The notes: a model not told the origin generated them from the sequence alone. A stretch of DNA of 64,000 nucleotides from Synanceia verrucosa (GCA_029721515.1 CM056563.1:15251954-15315953); one strand, 5' to 3'; positions 11,801 through 26,800 are shown, counted from the stretch's first letter. Program-made: numbers and translations.

Positions 11801-14800
11801 GCAGTGTGTTATGTGTTATTGTGTATCTGTGCAGGTGTATCGAGGGGTCATGTTCCCACTGTGATAAATGAGTACGAGAAAGCCAGGAAATGAGGAGAAA
11901 AATGGGGGTTGAGGGTGCAGAGCATGAATGAATGACCAGAATGTGCATGAATGAAGCACGGGAGAGGGGCAGCAAGTGATGGATGAGCTGAGCATGGCCT
12001 CTGTTTCAGGTAAATCTCTAGGGAGTGTTTGGATCTAAATGATCACCTGGTTATAGAGAGAAGGAAGAGGGTTTTAAAGAGAGATGGGGACAAAAAGGAT
12101 CACCCAGGTAGCTGTAGGGGGGAGGAAGAAGGAGGTTGGGTAAGGAATGAATGATGGAGATGGAGAGCAAAAGGAGAGAGGAAAAAGAAAGGGATAAAAC
12201 AGGGTGCATGCACTGGATGCAGTCCAAGTCTCCTAATTACATCCATGTTTCCCCACTTGCATTTAATGAGGATGTATTGAAATACCTCAGATTGTATAAA
12301 TTACGGATGTCACCAAAGCGGGCAGCTCCGTCCGTCGCCATCTTGGCAGCAATGACAAAGACAATAAGACCCAACCAATCTAAAAATGAAACAAAAAGTA
12401 GACCATAGAGTCATGAACAGGGAAATTAACTGTACAGACCAAAAATGTGTTTATTTCTGCTGTAAAGTGAAGTTCCAGCATCGAGTGGCCAGTTGAAGAA
12501 CTGTGTTTTTTTTGGCACTTCCGTCCACAATTCTAGTTGCAATTTAAGACTTCACTTCAGACTTGGGATGCACCCTTGTTTTTTAAGACAAAGGAAGTGT
12601 CAATACTGCAGTGTGGACACTGTCCCTGTGGACAAAGCAAAGTCCATTAAGAAATGGTTTGATGGAGAAGAAGTTGGCCTGTATGAATTTCCCACCTCAA
12701 CCATATCAAATCCCTTTGGGTTGAAGTGGGACATGGCCTCCAAGCCACACCTTATTGTTCTCCATCAGTGCCTGATTTCATTAACAGTCTTTTTTAATGG
12801 GAGAAAATGTGCTGCAGCCAGGTTCAAAATCTTGTGGATGTCTTTGCCACAAAGAGTCGTTATAGCGGCATGTTAATGTCTGTTGTTTTGGAATGAGATG
12901 TGGGTGTAACATTGGCACTGTAGTGTGGCTGGATGTTAGAAACAAGCAAGAGATGAGAGAAGATAAATGGGGTGTTGGAAAGGAATGAATGGATGTTTGA
13001 GATGAGTGAAGAAGGAATGATGAGAAGATCTGAAACTGGAGCAGAGAAATGTTTTGGAGACAGAGAAAGAGAAGAGGTGTGCAGTGAAGCAGAACCTGTC
13101 CCATTCACTTTCATCAACCATCACCGTGGAAACTAGCCCCTTCCTCTCTCCCCCCTTCCTCCCCCCGTCTTCTCTCTCCCTCGCCTAGAAAGAGGTAATC
13201 AGAGAGAGCGAGAGAGGTAGAGATGGAGAGAGAGAGGAAGAGCCACAGTCACCCACTCTGAGCTGTCAGAGGTGCTCTGAGAAAACAAGCAGTCCAATTT
13301 GCTCTGCTTTTCAACTTCCTTTCCTCTCCCCTGCTCACTCCTTCCTCTTCCTCTCCTGTAGTTGACAAAGTGCTTTATATTCTGCATGTGTTTGTGTGTG
13401 CATGTGACCGGATTAAGGCAGGCCACACACATGCAGCTTTTGGGCTTCACATGAACCGATTAGGGACAGCTCCACTGGGAGCGAGGCACCACACACCACA
13501 ATCACTGGAGCACTGGTCATTTGTTCCAAAGCCTAAAATGGACTACACATACCGACCGTAACACCAGGAAACCTGTGGTGCAGAAACATGGCAGATAAGG
13601 TTAGCTTCTCTAAACCACGATCAATTCCAACCTTAGAGCAACAAGGCTCTAGGGAAGGTGACATCAGTTGGTCAGCCCAGCACTTTGGTCCTGGCTGATA
13701 TATCTCAACAACTATTAAATGAATTACCATGACACTAGCCTGGCCGTAATCATCTGCTCAATTATCATTTCCCAACATATTATGTCGGGGTTTGATCCCC
13801 TTGAACTCGATTTCTCAGGATGATTTCAATCAGCGAATGGTGGGGGACGGGGGAGGCGGGTGTTAACGATGACGTCCAACATACACTATGCACAGCATTT
13901 GCTTTGTAGTCTAGCTGGTTGTAGTTTGGCAATGGCGGCAGAGACGGAAGTGAAGGAAGCCATTCAATCCGTTTTGGTTAGGCCCTCAAATATTCAGCAT
14001 TTTAAGTCGGAACAAGGGGAAAGATGTCGTGGCTTTACTCCCCTTGGGGTTCGGGAAAAGTCTTATTTTTCAGTTAGCTCCATTAGTGGCGAGGTAGTTG
14101 ACTAGCCTGAATGGTAGCGGCGCATTACATACGACACAACAAAACATTAGCGATTGGGTAAAATCAGATCCAATCGTTTCAGACTTCAACAGAGTTCACG
14201 CCTCCCGTCTGAAATCGGTTCTCAATGGAGGAATGCCAGACCCTCTGTACGATAGTACGAGGGTCTGGTAAGACCAGGCTACCATGACACTAGAGGCATT
14301 CATGGTTCCCAGATGTTTCCAGATAACTGGCCGGATTGCCATAAAATGTGGCACACACATTGGTGTTTCCCTCAGGATGTAATGGAACAATTTTGATGAT
14401 TTTATAACTTTCCATCTACTGCCATCATTGGGTCAAAATTTACTTTGTCCACATTTATGACCAAATTCCAACAGTTGCGCTTTGTATTGAGTGCAAGTTT
14501 TAGCATGCTAACATGCTAAGCTAAGATGTTTAGCTCCTGTCGAAAATGTCTCCTGGCTGGGATGAGAAAAGGCTTAATTTTAGAGGGCACTGTCAAATTA
14601 TCTATTTTGTCATCTAATATGATGGGCTTTTTGCTGGGAACATATTTGATGTTTGTATTTTGCCTGCATTTGCATTCTTGAAAAGCTAAAAATCCTTTCA
14701 CAGACTGACAGAGTTTAACAGTGTCTGTCATAACTATGCTTATATTACCGTAGTGATTCCTACTCGTTTTCTGTCATGCTGAATAAACACTTTGGAGCTT

Positions 14801-15958
14801 TTTCAGTAGTTGAGGCTTCATTTCTAATGTTGACATTCAAATTCTAAATCGATATTTTCTGTGTTGCTTTTGCTTTTCATGTCTATTTATTCTGTTCAAA
14901 CAAGCATTTCTGCACAATAGTACTGATGCGTCAGGTGGGTTGGTGTAAACTTAACCTACTAGAAAATATAATCAGGTAGGATGGGCAGGTGATAAAGCAG
15001 CAGTCTGAGTAAGTTATTAATAACTCACAGAAACTCCTCTATTTTGATTAATCACTTTAAAAAAAAAAAGGTTTTTGTTTCATCTTAAAATGCTGTTTTT
15101 TTACAAGGGTCGTGTAATTTATGGTGAGGGACAAACTGCTGGATCTCATGACCAGCTCATCACAGTCGTGGGGGCATCTGGACACACAGCACTGTTTGTG
15201 TTTCTCTCCTTTTTAACCTTGATTTGAGGCGTTATTTAATTTAGTGGAACATTTCCACTGTTTAGTATGCATACTGCATAACTTGCCTGTAATTTCATAG
15301 ATACAACTAGACTGATAATGGCAGACAAATGTTTCTGTTTTATTTTAAATTATACATGGTTATGTGGTTATTTATTCCAATAAATGGACATACATTTTAC
15401 CAAAACATCCCACTTGTAGTTTATCCTGTAGACAAAGGTTAAATAATATTATTCTACAGAGATCAGGCCTACCAGGGAAGTTAGAGATACTGCAGGGAGT
15501 GAAGGAGAGACTGGACTGAGGAGAGTGAAAAAGAGATATGGAGGTATAAAGACAGAAAGTGGAGTAAAGCTAAATAATAAAAGTGTGTCTGTAGCTCAGC
15601 ACTCTGAAGAACAGCCAACAGTTAGTCAAGAGGCGGTGAAATGGAAAGTGTTTCTGCTCTGTGTCTTGTCTTTTAGCCTGTGGACTTGCTGCACTACTGT
15701 TTTCATACATAACATTAAAATATGTGTGTGTTTTTATGTTTTCTATCTCAAGAGCTGGAAACAGGAGCTGTATTATTCATTATCTGTCTATTGACGTTCA
15801 AAGCTTATTCATACATGCATGTCCTGTTTGGGATAGCTGCAATAATTCTTATTACTACAGTATATATCGTAATTGTGATGTTCCTTGCTTTTTACTGTTT
15901 TTTTTTCTTATTTGCTTTCTAAATATGCCTTGACATCAAGGTTTTCCAGCCTTCAAAG

Positions 15959-15996
<38 letters not shown>

Positions 15997-17513
15997 GCAT
16001 GTTCATCTATGGATGTGTTGATGCAGAAGTGACAGCAGCACTGTACTGGGCCCAGTAGGAGAAACTAAACCACATGACTCACTGAGATGCACACAGGCAA
16101 ACGGACATGCACAAACTGGACTACCCATCGCCATTTGCTGTGTCCCATAATGCCTTGCTGCTGCAGTGGTCGCAGCTGCCCTAAGGCCACATTGACCTTT
16201 GTGAGGCAAATGTCTCCTGATAGATGCTCCTACTGTTGTGTGTGTTTTGCTATTTTAGTATGTGTATCATTTCTGTGTGTGTGTGTGTGTGTGTGTATTC
16301 ATTAGTTTGCTTACAATTAGACTGAAAAATAACACATTTTCAGTTTGTCCGCTGTGGTGAATATTCACCCAACATTTATCTCCAGAGGGGGGGAAATTGT
16401 TATTTTTTCATGGGCAATAATGAATAAAATTAACATTAACACTGAATGAGCATTTATTGATATGGCTGTGGGTTGGCTATCAACCATCAATTGGCTATCA
16501 ATTGAAACAACAAGTATCGTAACTTCTCCAGTCCTTTTTGTGCCAGGGTCTAGGAAAAAAATACTATTTGTACAGTCACCAGCAGTGTTTCTCAGTTTAT
16601 CAGTCAGCCATCATGGAGTGTGATTACATCCCAATTGTAAGGCTGATCCTGGTTTTGATCATATTGCTAGACATGATATTTACAAGAGTTCAGGGAGTTT
16701 TTCTCACTGTATACATTATAAATACTAGCTGCTGATTACGTTATTCTATTTGTGCCTGAGATAGGTCGCCAAACAAACCGGCACTGGGAGACGAAAGTGA
16801 CAGGAATTATTAAGCATTTCTCTCAGAAATGTGTTGTGATGCAGATGAGGTTTTAGCATTTGTATTATTGTTATTATTCATCACTCCATTTGCTATGTGA
16901 TTTTGTGAAATGAAAGCTCTTTCTCTGCCTTCCTCTGTCTCTTCTAGAGGTGTTCTCCTGAGCAAAACGCTTCGTGATATCCAAATAAGCCATTGCACCC
17001 TATATCATAGGTCAATATCGATACCATTAACATTTGTTCAGACAATACATTTGCTGAATACTAGAAATAAAAGTAAATTGAAAAGAAGGCAATGGTGATG
17101 CTGACTAAGCAGATGTCAAGTAAGACAAATGACAAAGACATTTATCCATCTTTTCAAGCCAGTCTGAGTGTGTGTGTGTGTGCTGCTTGATGAGATCATA
17201 GGAGGTTATGACACTTGACACAAGTCAGTGTGACAGCTACTGACTCACACACCGATGCGGCATTTGGACGTAACTCAACAAAACTTCATTGTAGGCTGAG
17301 AAATATATGACACAAGTGCAGAAGGGGGGCAGTGACAGTGCATTTACAGACTGACGGTGGTATTTGTATCTGCACTGTCAATCCAGATTATTATATTGTA
17401 TTATATAAATCACTTTAGACTTGATTCTGTATCTGCAATTCTGCATCAAAACACAAATTCATGGGAATTGAGAGTGCATTGTTTCATTCGAAAAGTGTCA
17501 AATAACCAACTGA

Positions 17514-17550
<37 letters not shown>

Positions 17551-18462
17551 ATGGAGGGATTCACTAACTTCTTCAGTTGTGGCCAAATGGCATTAAAGTC
17601 AATGAGCAGTATAAAAGCATTTGAGTTATACTCTAACACACAGATAAAAGAACAAACCGGTCCAGAGACATCACCTCTTTGTGCAGTAATGGTACGACTT
17701 TATTCAAAAGCAAACATGAAAATACATGAAACAATAAGGCTGATGATATTATACATATTTTTCACAATTCTCCCAAAAAGACCAACACCAGAATTTGTGT
17801 TCATCCACACACTAAAACAGCTGAGTGCTATCGCTTTTAGAAAGCAATGCTCAAATAGTGCAATAGTTTGGGACTATATTCATCATTAATGCACATTTGG
17901 TGCTCTGGTGAATATTTATGGCATCAAAAATGTTGATGGTTGCATGGCAACTAGCAACACCTCTAAATTGACACAAGAATTGTGCTCTGGCATCAATGCT
18001 GCTGCTATTAGCTGAAGTTAGCGATTTTTGTAAGATGTGTGCGTTTTTCACATGCAGCACCCAATGACATGCGCCCTCAGTTGGCTCTCCGTTATCAAAA
18101 CTTTGAGAACCCTGCTGGATGCTCAGCCTAAAAATATATCAAACACTTACAGTAGGATCAGATTGGTTCATAGAAAGAAACAGGTGTACTGAATTTCAAC
18201 TGGATGTTCTGCTTAAAAAAGAGCTGTAACGCAGCTTTGCTTTCAAGAACAAACAACATTCGATAAATGAAAATATTGAAATAGTTTGTTAACATGTTTC
18301 TGCTGCTGGAGTGCAGCCTGACTGGGATGGCCTTTGTTTTGTGGGCTTTTTTTGTTTATTCATTTAGAAATATTAAAGTCATCGACATAGAAATTTTGGA
18401 CATGATTGGCCCAGAAGGGGACAAAAAGCAGTAAATTACACAGTATTGTTGTACTGTGTGTG

Positions 18463-18508
<46 letters not shown>

Positions 18509-20839
18509 GGTGCCTTGTTGTTTTAAAGATTCCCAGTGCGCTATTTGTTACTCACACATTATCATGATGAACACGCTGACCTGAAGGGCCAACACACCAG
18601 TCTTAATGACTGCCTGTGTGCATGTGAGTGTGCTTAGGTTATTTTTAGCTGAGCATCTTCACTTTCTAGAAAGTAATAGTGTTACATCATCAGGTACACT
18701 GACACAGAACTGTGTGATAATGAGGGTGCACATCCGTGTGTGTTTATACAGTTAAGATTTAGATTCTCGGCCACAAAGAGAGACATAAAAGCAGCCATCT
18801 ATCTCTCTGTTCCTCCTCCCCATCCTCTATGTTCATGAGTGTGTGTGTGTGTGTTGCGCTTCACTTCATTGGCATTTCATTGTGTGAGGCTGTTCGGTGC
18901 TCTATACATCAGGATCGTTCGATACATTAAAAGGCAGGTTTAATAAATTTTCCAGCTGGCAGACGTGAAGCAGAGCTCTGATTGATGATGCTTCACACCT
19001 TGATGCATCCAACAGGAGGAGTTAAGGCTACAGTCAAACCAGGCCACATTAGAGCAAAGGTTTTAATTATCCACAAACCCCAAAAAAAGACCAAAACCAA
19101 CAATGCACTGATCGTACTAATGATCGTACTAATGTTTTTTTTTTGTCTATAGCTAGATTTATCTTTTTCCTCCGTGTCATGGAGCTCCATTATTTTCTGA
19201 AATCTACATCAAATTGTTGCACTGGCTTATCCCACTTATCTGCACCATGTTACCGCGACAAATACTCATTAGTTTATAGGTGAAGGAAATGATTTGACTT
19301 TTTCTAAACTTTAACCTTTTTAAAAATGACTCTATAATTAAAGATTTACATCTCCTGTTGAAAGGAAGTCAGAAAATATGAAGAAATAAACATTGGTGGT
19401 TTTAGCATTTTCTTGGTGTTTCTTGGCAATGAATAGAAAATATGGAATAAAACCAGGCTTATTATTTAATATTCTTTAATTGTCTATATTGTATTGTTCT
19501 TAAATCTGTTGAGAATATTCTTTACTTACCAAATTTTGGTTTAAATATTAAGTTTACTACCATAAAAGACAGAAAACAAGATTTAATGAGAATATATTTA
19601 AAAAATACCCAAAGGGACTAATCAGTCGGGGCGGCACGGTGGTGTAGTGGTTAGCACTGTCGACGGGGTTCGATTCCCTGGCCGGGGCCTTTCTGTGTGG
19701 AGTTTGCATGTTCTCCCCGTGTCTGCGTGGGTTCTCTCTGGGTACTCCAGCTTCCTCCCACCATCTAAAAACATGCATGGGGATTAGGTTAATTGGCTAA
19801 TTTAAATTGACCGTAGGTGTGAATGTGAGTGTGAGTGGTTGTCTGCCTCTATGTGTCCTGTGATGAACTGGAGACTTGTCCAGGGTGTACCCTGCCTTTC
19901 ACCCTAAGACAGCTGGGATAGGCTCCAGCCCGCCCACGACCCTATGTGAGGATAAGCGGTAGATAATGGATGGATGGGTATACAGTGAGAAAATCCAGAC
20001 ATCAATTTCTTTTTAATCTTTCCTCTGTGAACCAGCATTTTCAACCAAACAAGCAGAAAATCGCCAATGTCATACTGTACATGTACTAGTGTGTATTTGT
20101 TGAATTCTTGGAACATCTGATTCATTTGAAAATATTGCAGATTATGAAATCTAGATTCGTCAAACACTCTATAAACATCTTTTTGTTAATGAGAGTCAGA
20201 GGTTAGTTACTATTGCTGACAGCATGAGCTGAATGAATGAATGTATCAATGGTTTTCTGAGTGTGGGTACTGGAAAGAACCTCTTCATATGCAAATCAGC
20301 AATTAGGTTGAGTCGTCCGTTGTTCGTCGCCAGCCTCCATCTTTCCATCTCTCTCTGGTTCTCTCGTGCCGTTTTACCACCAAACCTCTTTCAGCCAGCA
20401 CTTCCTCTCTCTTCATCCTCCTTCATCTCACTTTCTCTCCTCTTCCCCTTCATCCCACCTCACCCCCTCTCCATCTCTGCTATCCCCTGTGGTGCTGACC
20501 ATGTGTGAATGGGACTGAATGATGGGTGGGAATGAAGCTACATGCAGTGCGCACACACACACACACACACACACACAGATGGATGTGTGTGTGTGTTTGT
20601 GGAGGACTTGTTCAAATGGGGATGAGTCACTCTGACACGCTCGCAAGAGACTGCATACTAGTCGATACAACACACACACACACACACACAGACATGCACT
20701 GATATAAACAATCTAGATACAGAAGGCTTTTACTTGCATGCATGATTGATAGTGTTCATGTATCAGTTTAATGAGCTTGGTTGATGTGTGTGTGCACGTG
20801 ATGTTTGTGCTTTAGTGGCTGTGTGTGTGTTGGCCATGG

Positions 20840-20895
<56 letters not shown>

Positions 20896-23800
20896 GGGTG
20901 TGATAAGGCTTCTCATTGGTGTTTCCCACACAAACCCTGAAGGCTACATCTCTGTCCTGCATCATCTGTCATGTCTCTCTTCTCTGTCGTGTTTTCTGCT
21001 TTTGATGTATACTCGCAGGATGTGTACACCTTCACTCTCCTGCAAATGTGATGTGATGCAGTACAGTCGCACATTAAGATGAGTGATTATTGATTGACAA
21101 AAGCAATCCCGCTCTGTTTTATTTCATGACTTAATGATTCATTGTTTCATCAAAAACACAACCTCAACTATATTAATGTTGCTGTGTAGATAGACAGTAA
21201 ATAAGCTTTTATTTCAGGCTTTGCAATAATGAGCGTTCATGTGACACTCTGCTGAAAGATACAACTTCCCATAACAACATAATTACATGGCATAACTGAT
21301 TTTGTCCATTTCCACTTAATTTTGCACAGAAAGTAACAAAGTAAGTTTTGAACTACAGTTGGGATGTTTTGAAAAGGAAATACACAAGGGGATTAAGTTA
21401 GAAAATACAGTATATTCAGGTATCAACTGATTGAGTTGCACTAGAGAGCTATCATAAGACCCTGCCCTGGTGAAACCAGTGGAAATAGTGTTTAGTTTTA
21501 AGTTTAAATATCTGATCTGAACTCATCGTGTTTCTCCTCCACAGGAACATTCAGAGGTGTGTGTAAGAAGATTGATCACTTCCCAGAGGATGCAGACTAT
21601 GAAGCAGATGCCGCTGAATACCTCCTCCGTAAGTTTGATATGACAATATATTTCTTTTTTCAACATATTTTTATCAGTCAAACCTCTTACCAACCTTTTA
21701 TCTGGTTGTTCCTGTCAGGCCAAGATTGCTGTGAACTTTGCTGGACACAAAGGAATAAACATTTCTTTAGTGCTTTTTCATGCTGAATGGCTTAAAATTA
21801 TGACCTCTTCTGCAGTAAAAACAAGGTTTAAAGTGTTTTTGTTGGATTCCATTGTGGAAAAACTCTGTATTTATAGATCTGTTGATTAAATCAATTCATC
21901 AAGGTCACAACAGACGAAGGCAGAGTTAACTCTAAATTTAACAATAAGAACGCATATCTCAGGCCCCCTTACACGAGAACGTTTGTGGGTAAAAACGACA
22001 AAATACTTTATCGGATGTGCCTTTCGTTTAGATGGTGATGGTGTTTTTGGCTTGAAAATGCAAAGAAATGAAACCATCCTTCAGAGTGGAAAACCTGAAT
22101 ACGCTCCGCCGTAGCGTTTCCGTCTACATTGCTCAAGACGCAAAACTCTGTTCAGATCTGCTCACGTCGCGTACGCGTTTACGTCACATACATATGTGCC
22201 AGTACAGGGAAATAAACAAACATGTCAGGCTGCTCTGGCAGTTCTAATAAACACACAGGAGTATTTCCATCAAATGTACAGAATCTGCACAGATAGTATG
22301 ACTGAACAAAGAAGGATCTGTAATTACGTGCGGGAATAGGGGTGCGTGTGACTAGCATTAATACCCAATTGAATTCCACACACTTTTGCGTCACCGTATG
22401 CACGCAGATTTCCTCCCAAAAACGCTCGTCTAAACGCGGAATAAAAAGTGAAGCCGCATCTTCTGTTCAGACCGTCATCATATAAACGTAGCATAAATAA
22501 GACCAAACATAACTCTGAAATCATGATCATATTAAACTTTCCAATAAGAAACGTTAAAGGATGGGTTGAGATGACCATTCACTAAGATGTGTCGCCCTTA
22601 GTTACTGCTGCTACGCCTGTCAAACTTTTCATTCCAGTTTACAGTGATAATTAAAGTGGGCAGATTTACCAAGGACAACTGTCACAAACAGATTTAATTA
22701 GCTGTAGCTAGCAAGCTAATTTAGTTAACATTTGCATGACTGCGGCAGCCTTTTCATGGTTCCATCTGGCTCGTTTCAAGACAGGAATTTTGTAGAAGGG
22801 GTCTTAAATTTGCACTCGATGGATCCACACTTGATGTCCGCTTCCTCACCATTTGATCATGCATGTAGAAAATAATCTTGTATTGCAGTGTACAGCTAGT
22901 GTTATAAGTATGATAAGGAGAAATGTGAGCTCAGACTGTTATTGCATCCCAGACAGATGAACAAGAGATGTGAGAAGATGTCATGGTTTTATCAGCAAAT
23001 ATGTGAGAAAAATGAAGGGAAAAAAAAACAATGCCATAATGAGAAAATGAGAAAGGAGAAAAGAGGGAGTATGGAATAACAGTACAGAAGTAAGAGGGAT
23101 GCAGCCACAAAGACAGATAGAGAGGTGGTTTAGTGGAAAACAGAGAGGAGGGGGATCTTTCTGTTCTTTCTCCCACAGTAAACACAGAGTAAAGATGGAC
23201 GGGGGAAGAAAACGGCAACAACAACAAGATAAAGAGGGAAATGGATTCAGCTTGTGCTTCCTTTTCATTGCTCCACTGAGCACAGAGCAACATCCCCAGA
23301 GGCAGCCTATTAGATCACAGGCCTCAGAGCTGGCCAGCCAATGGGGAGCAGGGACCTAGTGACCGGCATTTCATACAGCCCAGGGGTGTGGGCCACGGGG
23401 GCGGGGCTTAGATGTTCCGCCACACAACGTCACTGGTCGCTGCAGCTGTCAGTCATGCTGGCAATGTTTTGAAACGCAAGATGACTAAAGAAAAGAGATT
23501 CAGAAGCACAACAACAGAAGTGACTGGTTGGATGATTGCATTTTTGTTCATAATGATACACCTGTGATGTATGAATACGCATCAGCCGTTCAGCCATCTA
23601 AACCAAACATACCTACCGCAGAGCGCCGTGCTGCATTACAAGCTGTTTGCAAATATCCTTCAATATGTTCTCACGTCATGTACGCATATGGGGTTCTGAC
23701 AAATTTCTCACTCCTACCACAGCCTCGCCTCCATTTTCATCATCTCTGCTATTCATTATTTTGCCGTGCATATGTATCAGTGTGACTCTCCATCTGTCTT

Positions 23801-26800
23801 GGTTTCTGTCCATCTTTTCCCTCTACATCCATCTCTCTCTCTCTGAAGCAAGGCCTCTGAATGCTTTAACATGTTCTGGATTGAGACTCAGTCGAGCATG
23901 TAGCAGCACACTGGCTCATGTGTTTGTGGGTTTTGTGTGTGCGCAACCGTGACACATTTTTCATTGTTTTAGGTCTGCCCTGCAGCACGGCAGATCTGAA
24001 ATGAAACAATGACTATGACGTTCAACTTTAAGAATGTTTGAGAGTATTCATATCTGAATTTGGACTGTTTTTTTACACTGACTCATCAAACATGGTGAAA
24101 CATTTGTTTTCTCTCCTTTCTTCCTTTCAACAAATGTTGTCAACATGTTTTCTCAGTGTCATGCCGCGTCATCCCATTTTATCATATACTTTCGTCAGAC
24201 ACATTTTGAGCTTTATGTTGTGTATTAAACAATTACACTTACTTTGGTTTAGACAATTAGTCCCAGGGGTGGGGCTTGCAACAGGCAAGCCAGGCAGTTG
24301 CTTGGAGCCCCGGCCAATAGAGCGGCCCCCCAGAGCTGCAAAAAACAATTTTTTATGGCGTGCACGAGCGGAGTGGAGGCCCTGGGGATTTCTTGTTTTG
24401 AGCTCCAAGAGACCCTAGCAACATCACTGATAAGTAGACTGGGTACCGAACTTTGATACTTTTGTAGCACTGACCGAAAAGCTCAGATCCTGTCGGGTAT
24501 CAAAAAATTAATAATTTTTCGGGCCAAATTCCGATACCTAAGAGTCTGTGGACTGTGCTCTCAGATGTCACAGACAGGCCCACTTTTCCAGCATAAGGAG
24601 ACAATGAGGATAAATGTCACTGCAGCAGCACTGGTGGCCCGGTGTTTGTGTTTGGTGCGTTCACTTGTATGTGAATGTTGGAATTTTCCAAATTAAGTCA
24701 GAGTTTAAATCAGAACCTCAGTGAGGTCGGATCTCCCCTCGGAAAGTCGGATTAACCAGATATAGAATTCATGCTATCTGCTACTGACATAAACAGTAGC
24801 TACATGTTTTGTTGTACGTCTGTAAGGCTGGAAGAGCTGGGAGCACTAAACTTTGTGGTTATGTTGATCTGAGCTCCAACTTCTGACTCCCACTGAACAC
24901 ACCATAAGGCAAACACACAGGGTCCTAAAGAGTAACGGGTCGTAACCTGTGCCTGTTGATCATCATCAGACGATTGTCTAAAGCCCAAATTACACAAAAA
25001 TAACTTATTGAGTTGATAATAACAATAATAATAATACATTAATATATTGATGATGACCGTGATTAAAACCTAAATTACACAAAACTAATTTATTGAGGTA
25101 TCGAAAAAAGTATAGTTTTAGAACTGGTATCGAACAAAGGTATCAAAATTGTCATATTTTGAGCTATAACCAGCCCAACTGATAAGCCCACTAAAGTAAA
25201 CAACATCACTGGGCATAAAACGCCTCCGTTCGTACAGTGAAAGTGACACTGAACATTTTGAATGGGATTGTATTGTGTGTGGTAATTTTGGTATTTAATT
25301 TCTAAATAAGAAACCATCCACACTATTTCTTTGACCCAGAATATGTACTGTAAATATCCTTCACTCTCCTTCTTGTGTGTGTTCCAGGTGCTGTGAGGGC
25401 CTCCAGCATCTTCCCCATCATGAGCGTGGGTCTGCTGTTCCTGGGGGGGCTCTGCGTGGCCGCCAGTGAGTTTTACCGGAGCCGACACAACGTCATCCTC
25501 AGTGCAGGGATCTTCTTCGTCTCTGCAGGTCAGTCTGCACAGGTTCTTTTTTATTTTTTTAGGTATCAGTCGCCACACATAAGTGTAATGAAGAAGACCC
25601 TGCATGTAGAGGGTGTTGTTCTGCGCTGAAGGATCTTTTACATGTGTCTCAACTTTTAACCATCTTGGCTGCAGGTTGTATATTTTCTTAACTAATATTG
25701 CTGATGAAATATTTTGTTTTCTGCTTCGTACATTGCCTCTGCAGTGACCTGATTTTCCCACAGGAAAATCGTGAATAGGTTCTGAAAAGCCTAAAATGGC
25801 AGTTACAGACTTGTATGGTTGTAGTGGAAATTATGGATGTTCATCTCCATGACAACACAATGTAGCAGCCATCTTAATTGCAGTATACCAGCCAAATGTC
25901 TCAAACTACCCTGATCTGATAGGAAAAGCCTAGCAAATTCAAATATATCTGAGCAATGAATTTCTATTATTCCAAATTTAAATGCAAGGAAGCTGCAGAG
26001 AGATGGCAACAGGGGGCCACTGTATGTGTGTCTATGAGTGTGTCACTGTGGAGCCACTCTAAACAGAGGAGGTGCAGCACTCAAATATTTGTAGAAGGAG
26101 CCTGTCAGGCATCTAAAGCACACAGAAGTGCCTGTTTGAGTGTGTAAATCGGGCGCAGCAGCTGATTAATCAATCAGCTAGAATACCATGATGCCTCTGC
26201 GATGCACTGCAAGGGTGTGAAGAGTGTCAACACGCATACATGCTCACACACACACACACACAATATATCACACAGATGCTGACACTTGGTCTCCCATAAA
26301 CACACACACACTCATGCTCTTGCCCGTTACACACAAAGGGCGGTACAGTAATTGCTGTTCAGTGGCATGTGTAGGGTCCCATTGGGTTTTGTAGTATATT
26401 CATGGAGCCAATTTGGTAATTATTTACCACAATAGTGTGGGGCTGATTCTGGTTAATTACAGCTGGCTAATTGTCCCCATTCTGTGCGTTCCACCACACT
26501 GCATGAGCACTGTATTCTGGACTAATGATATGGAAAAAGAGAGCCCAGCTGCATGCGAAGACTCTCTCCAACATTTCTATCAAGATCCACTCTCTGTGAT
26601 GCTCTCCTCCTGTTATTCTGCTTTATTTCATTTGGCCGTCTCCCTGCCATCCTCTTATCCTACTCGTTTCTATCAAATCACATTTTTCTCTCTCAAGTTT
26701 TCATTCACTTTTACTCACTAATCTACTACTTTATCATGTCTTTTTTTTTTTTTTTTTAAAAAGTCTTTATTTTAGTTTTCAGACAGCATTCAGTATATCA

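Larger units (their letters stand above)
7632..21544 (+). other. cacng3: cacng3 intron 1 (13.9 kb)
   Basis: The intron is bounded by gtacgt and ccacag. It holds many TG/CA microsatellites, a 300-bp GTCCCCACA-ended repeat (8876-9165), a decayed high-CpG DNA-transposon-like repeat (10130-10640), a short dispersed repeat (11265-11420), a Tc1-like remnant (12600-12905) and a nested repeat pair (13680-14535). It also has a 32-base poly(A) (17517-17548) and a tRNA-headed repeat (19628-19978). No additional conserved coding exon was recognised. Confidence 0.85.
21629..25387 (+). other. cacng3: cacng3 intron 2
   Basis: It contains a decayed high-CpG repeat (21957-22500), a segment near 24245-24430 that looks like an old dispersed repeat, and a 744-bp hAT-like element with 8-9 bp duplications (24435-25178). 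No extra exon recognised. Confidence 0.85.

Noticed and set aside
12493..12876. 127-codon + frame with Cys residues
   Set aside because: Overlaps the decayed Tc1-like remnant and does not follow the transposase frame throughout; not a gene.
19628..19700. Possible tRNA gene
   Set aside because: Only box A/B-like words of a SINE-like repeat head; no complete cloverleaf or anticodon arm could be drawn.
25090..25761. Minus-strand frame of 223 codons
   Set aside because: Spans the antisense of cacng3 exon 3, its intron and part of a transposon; no domain and no splice logic.
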